Origin: JBFXJF01 sp050175155
GTDB taxonomy: Bacteria > Bacillota > Bacilli > Tepidibacillales > Tepidibacillaceae
Assembly (NCBI GenBank): GCA_050175155.1
Contig: JBFXJF010000009.1
Location: 1-64,000, forward strand
Direction of reading: 5' to 3'
Length of the DNA: 64,000 bases
The position numbers and the translations under genes were made by a program. The notes below the pieces were generated by a model. It was not told the origin of the DNA, did not search any database, and saw nothing but the letters and a program-made list of their open reading frames with translations. This document shows positions 62,178-64,000 of this stretch, piece by piece (positions within the stretch are counted from its first letter, which is position 1; every line of letters starts with the position of its first letter).

Positions 62178-62489
62178 TTATCTGATTCCTTGGTCTAGTT
62201 GTGCCTGGACAATTCTAACAATCTCTGCAATATAATCACCTATGATAGGTAAGTTTAATGCCCCTAATTTTTGCAAGGCATATAAAATTGTGGCCGTAAA
62301 AATTGTAAACCCTATGGCTATTCCAACGCCACGAGCTATCCCTGTAAGTAAATTTAATTTAACTAATCTTTTTGGATTATTTAATAACTGAATATAATCT
62401 GCGATTTGTACCCTTTCTAAATACATACCTAATTCATCTAATTTTTCGCCAATTGATGCTAATGTATGCTTACTTTCCTCTTTATTCAT
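62178..62489 (-). CDS. DUF5665-like small membrane protein
   Basis: The 103-residue protein has a soluble N-terminal half (LDELGMYLERVQIADYIQLL), then NPKRLVKLNLLTGIARGVG and one membrane helix (IAIGFTIFTATILYAL), and a short amphipathic end. This matches the DUF5665 family, which often lies between ileS and a DksA-like gene in Clostridia. The function is unknown. SD GGAGGAAGTTAT. Confidence 0.7.
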   Translation of the reverse strand: MNKEESKHTLASIGEKLDELGMYLERVQIADYIQLLNNPKRLVKLNLLTGIARGVGIAIGFTIFTATILYALQKLGALNLPIIGDYIAEIVRIVQAQLDQGIR

Positions 62490-62620
62490 ATAACTTCCTC
62501 CATTTCTAGTTTACTCATTTATATTATATCTACACAAAAATTCCTCAAAAATTTACGAAATAATTTTTAAAAAACCTTATAGATAAAATACTTTACTCTA
62601 TATTTTTTGCGACTAAAAAT

Positions 62621-62643
62621 AGAAAAACTGACTAATTAGTCAG
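62621..62643 (-). terminator. Intrinsic terminator of ileS
   Basis: CTGACTAATTAGTCAG is a perfect palindrome followed on the minus strand by TTTTTCTATTTTTAG, about 35 bp after the ileS stop. Confidence 0.8.
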
Positions 62644-62677
62644 CTCTTTCTATACTTCATATATATTTATAAAAAAT

Positions 62678-64000
62678 TTATACAGTTTCAATTATATAAG
62701 AATAGTGTTCCCGAACAATTTCAGCACATTTAGGACATAAATTATCAATGTTATCGCCTACCTCAGGACTTACTGTCCAGCATCGCTCACATTTTTCACC
62801 TTTTGCTTGAGTAACGATAACTTTTAATTCCCCTAATGAAATAGCTTCAACTGGTGCAGGTAAAGATTTAACATTAACATGAGAAACTATAAATAGTTTA
62901 TCTAAATCATTAAACTGACCTAGGAGCATAGCAACTTCATCGGTTGTGAAAATTGTTACGGAAGCAGCTAGGGAATGACCAATAATCTTATTCTTTCTTG
63001 CAGTTTCCAACGCCTTCAAAATATCATCACGTATAATTAAGAATTTATCCCACTTCTTAATTAATTCTAAATCCACTTTAACTTCTGACCAATCTGGTAG
63101 TTCTGCCAGTTGTGCACTGATTTCTTCTACTCCTGGGATTAATTTCCATATTTCATCTGTTGTATGTGGTAACATAGGCGCTGATAATTTAACTAGTGCA
63201 AGTAATATTTCATATAAAACTGATTGTACTTCCTTTCTCGAAGGTGAATTAATTGGCTCAATATATAAGGTATCCTTAACTATATCTAAGTAAAAGGCAC
63301 TCATATCAACCGTACAAAAATTATGAATAGTTTGATAAACAGAATGAAACTCGTAATTATCATAAGCCTTAGTAACCTTATCAATCATTCTTTTAGTAAT
63401 CATCATAGTATATCTATTTAATTCATTCATATCATTGTAAGATATTTTATCTATATCAGGGTTAAATCCTTCCAAATTGCCTACTAAAAATCTAAGAGTA
63501 TTTCGAATTTTTCGATATACCTCAGAGATTTGTTTTAATATATCATCTGAAATACGCACGTCTGATTGATAGTCAACAGAGGCAACCCATAAACGTAAGA
63601 TATCTGTTCCTAATTGTTCCATTATTTTTGCTGGATCAACCACATTACCCAATGATTTAGACATTTTTCTACCTTCTCCATCCAAAGCAAAACCATGGCT
63701 TAATATTGCTTTGTAGGGTGCTTTACCTTTCACGGCTACACTTGTCGATAGTGAAGAATTAAACCAGCCACGGTATTGATCAGAACCTTCTAAATATAAA
63801 TCGGCAGGCGAACTTAAATCCTGATGCTCTTCTAATACAGCTACATGACTAGAACCAGAATCAAACCAAACATCCATAATATCTGTTTCTTTATAAAAAT
63901 TATTACTACCACACTTTGTACAAATAGTTCCACTTGGTACCAATTCACTGATATCTTTTTCATACCAAGCATTAGTACCTTCTTTTTCTATAATTTCAAC
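62678..64000 (-). CDS. ileS: Isoleucyl-tRNA synthetase, C-terminal half (runs off the window)
   Basis: About 440 C-terminal residues are present, and the frame is open to the last base of the window. It has DVWFDSGSSH, the KMSKSLGN signature loop, the anticodon-binding domain and a C-terminal zinc finger CERCWTVSP with CPKC. Full-length bacterial enzymes are about 920 residues, so roughly half lies to the right, together with any T-box leader. It is the first gene of a unit separated from DUF5665 by a terminator. Confidence 0.95.
   Translation of the reverse strand, partial: VEIIEKEGTNAWYEKDISELVPSGTICTKCGSNNFYKETDIMDVWFDSGSSHVAVLEEHQDLSSPADLYLEGSDQYRGWFNSSLSTSVAVKGKAPYKAILSHGFALDGEGRKMSKSLGNVVDPAKIMEQLGTDILRLWVASVDYQSDVRISDDILKQISEVYRKIRNTLRFLVGNLEGFNPDIDKISYNDMNELNRYTMMITKRMIDKVTKAYDNYEFHSVYQTIHNFCTVDMSAFYLDIVKDTLYIEPINSPSRKEVQSVLYEILLALVKLSAPMLPHTTDEIWKLIPGVEEISAQLAELPDWSEVKVDLELIKKWDKFLIIRDDILKALETARKNKIIGHSLAASVTIFTTDEVAMLLGQFNDLDKLFIVSHVNVKSLPAPVEAISLGELKVIVTQAKGEKCERCWTVSPEVGDNIDNLCPKCAEIVREHYSYIIETV

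Noticed and set aside
62510..64000. T-box leader for ileS
   Set aside because: The gene start lies beyond the right end of the window, so no leader can be seen here.

Overview
The window comes from an AT-rich, low-GC Gram-positive bacterium, most likely an anaerobic member of the Clostridia. The evidence is: SAM-I and PyrR-type RNA control, strong Shine-Dalgarno (SD) sites with many TTG and GTG starts, the electron-transfer form of dihydroorotate dehydrogenase (PyrDB + PyrK), the diaminopimelate aminotransferase route (DapL), sulfide-based homocysteine synthesis of the kind found in anaerobes, and the RemA-Gmk-RpoZ-CoaBC-PriA-Def-Fmt-RsmB-RlmN-PrpC-PrkC-RsgA-Rpe gene order. No rRNA or tRNA gene was seen. 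I cannot name the species.

Positions 1-7.7 kb are an accessory island. It holds the end of an IS3-like element that cuts a type I restriction methylase gene (hsdM) at its SAM-binding motif; a decayed istB of the IS21 type; three copies of a palindromic repeat of 94-126 bp, two of which bracket a nucleotidyltransferase/HEPN pair; a miniature two-component pair (a receiver-only protein and a histidine-phosphotransfer domain without kinase domain) behind a long structured leader RNA; and a three-gene ABC-3C conflict system (SMEK protein, small middle component, coiled-coil ATPase). A lone FGGY sugar kinase follows.

Positions 9.6-17.3 kb encode a Tad/Flp-type pilus or secretion locus on the minus strand: TadZ, TadB, TadC, a 59-residue Flp-like pilin starting with GTG, TadE-like proteins, a large coiled-coil pseudopilin-like protein and a prepilin peptidase. 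The motor ATPase TadA is absent. Positions 17.5-23.9 kb are one SAM-riboswitch operon for methionine: the COG1900 homocysteine synthesis protein, its ferredoxin, a UPF0280 protein, MetF, a separate MetH activation protein, and a MetH lacking that domain.

Positions 23.9-37.8 kb are the conserved core operon listed above, ending upstream in YicC. A structured miniature element with perfect 14-bp terminal inverted repeats lies at 37.96-38.19 kb. Then come DapL, DapF and a P-type Ca2+ ATPase (one operon), an unrecognised multi-pass membrane protein divergent from a Crp/Fnr regulator, RqcH, an AI-2E family transporter and an acetyltransferase.

Positions 48.6-59.9 kb hold pheA and a complete de novo UMP operon (pyrR-pyrB-pyrC-carA-carB-pyrK-pyrD-pyrF-pyrE) with two PyrR attenuators. 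The right end has rluD, lspA, a DksA/TraR-like protein, a DUF5665-like protein and the C-terminal half of ileS, which runs out of the window. Nearly all genes are on the minus strand. The exceptions are the istB remnant, the Crp/Fnr gene and rqcH.
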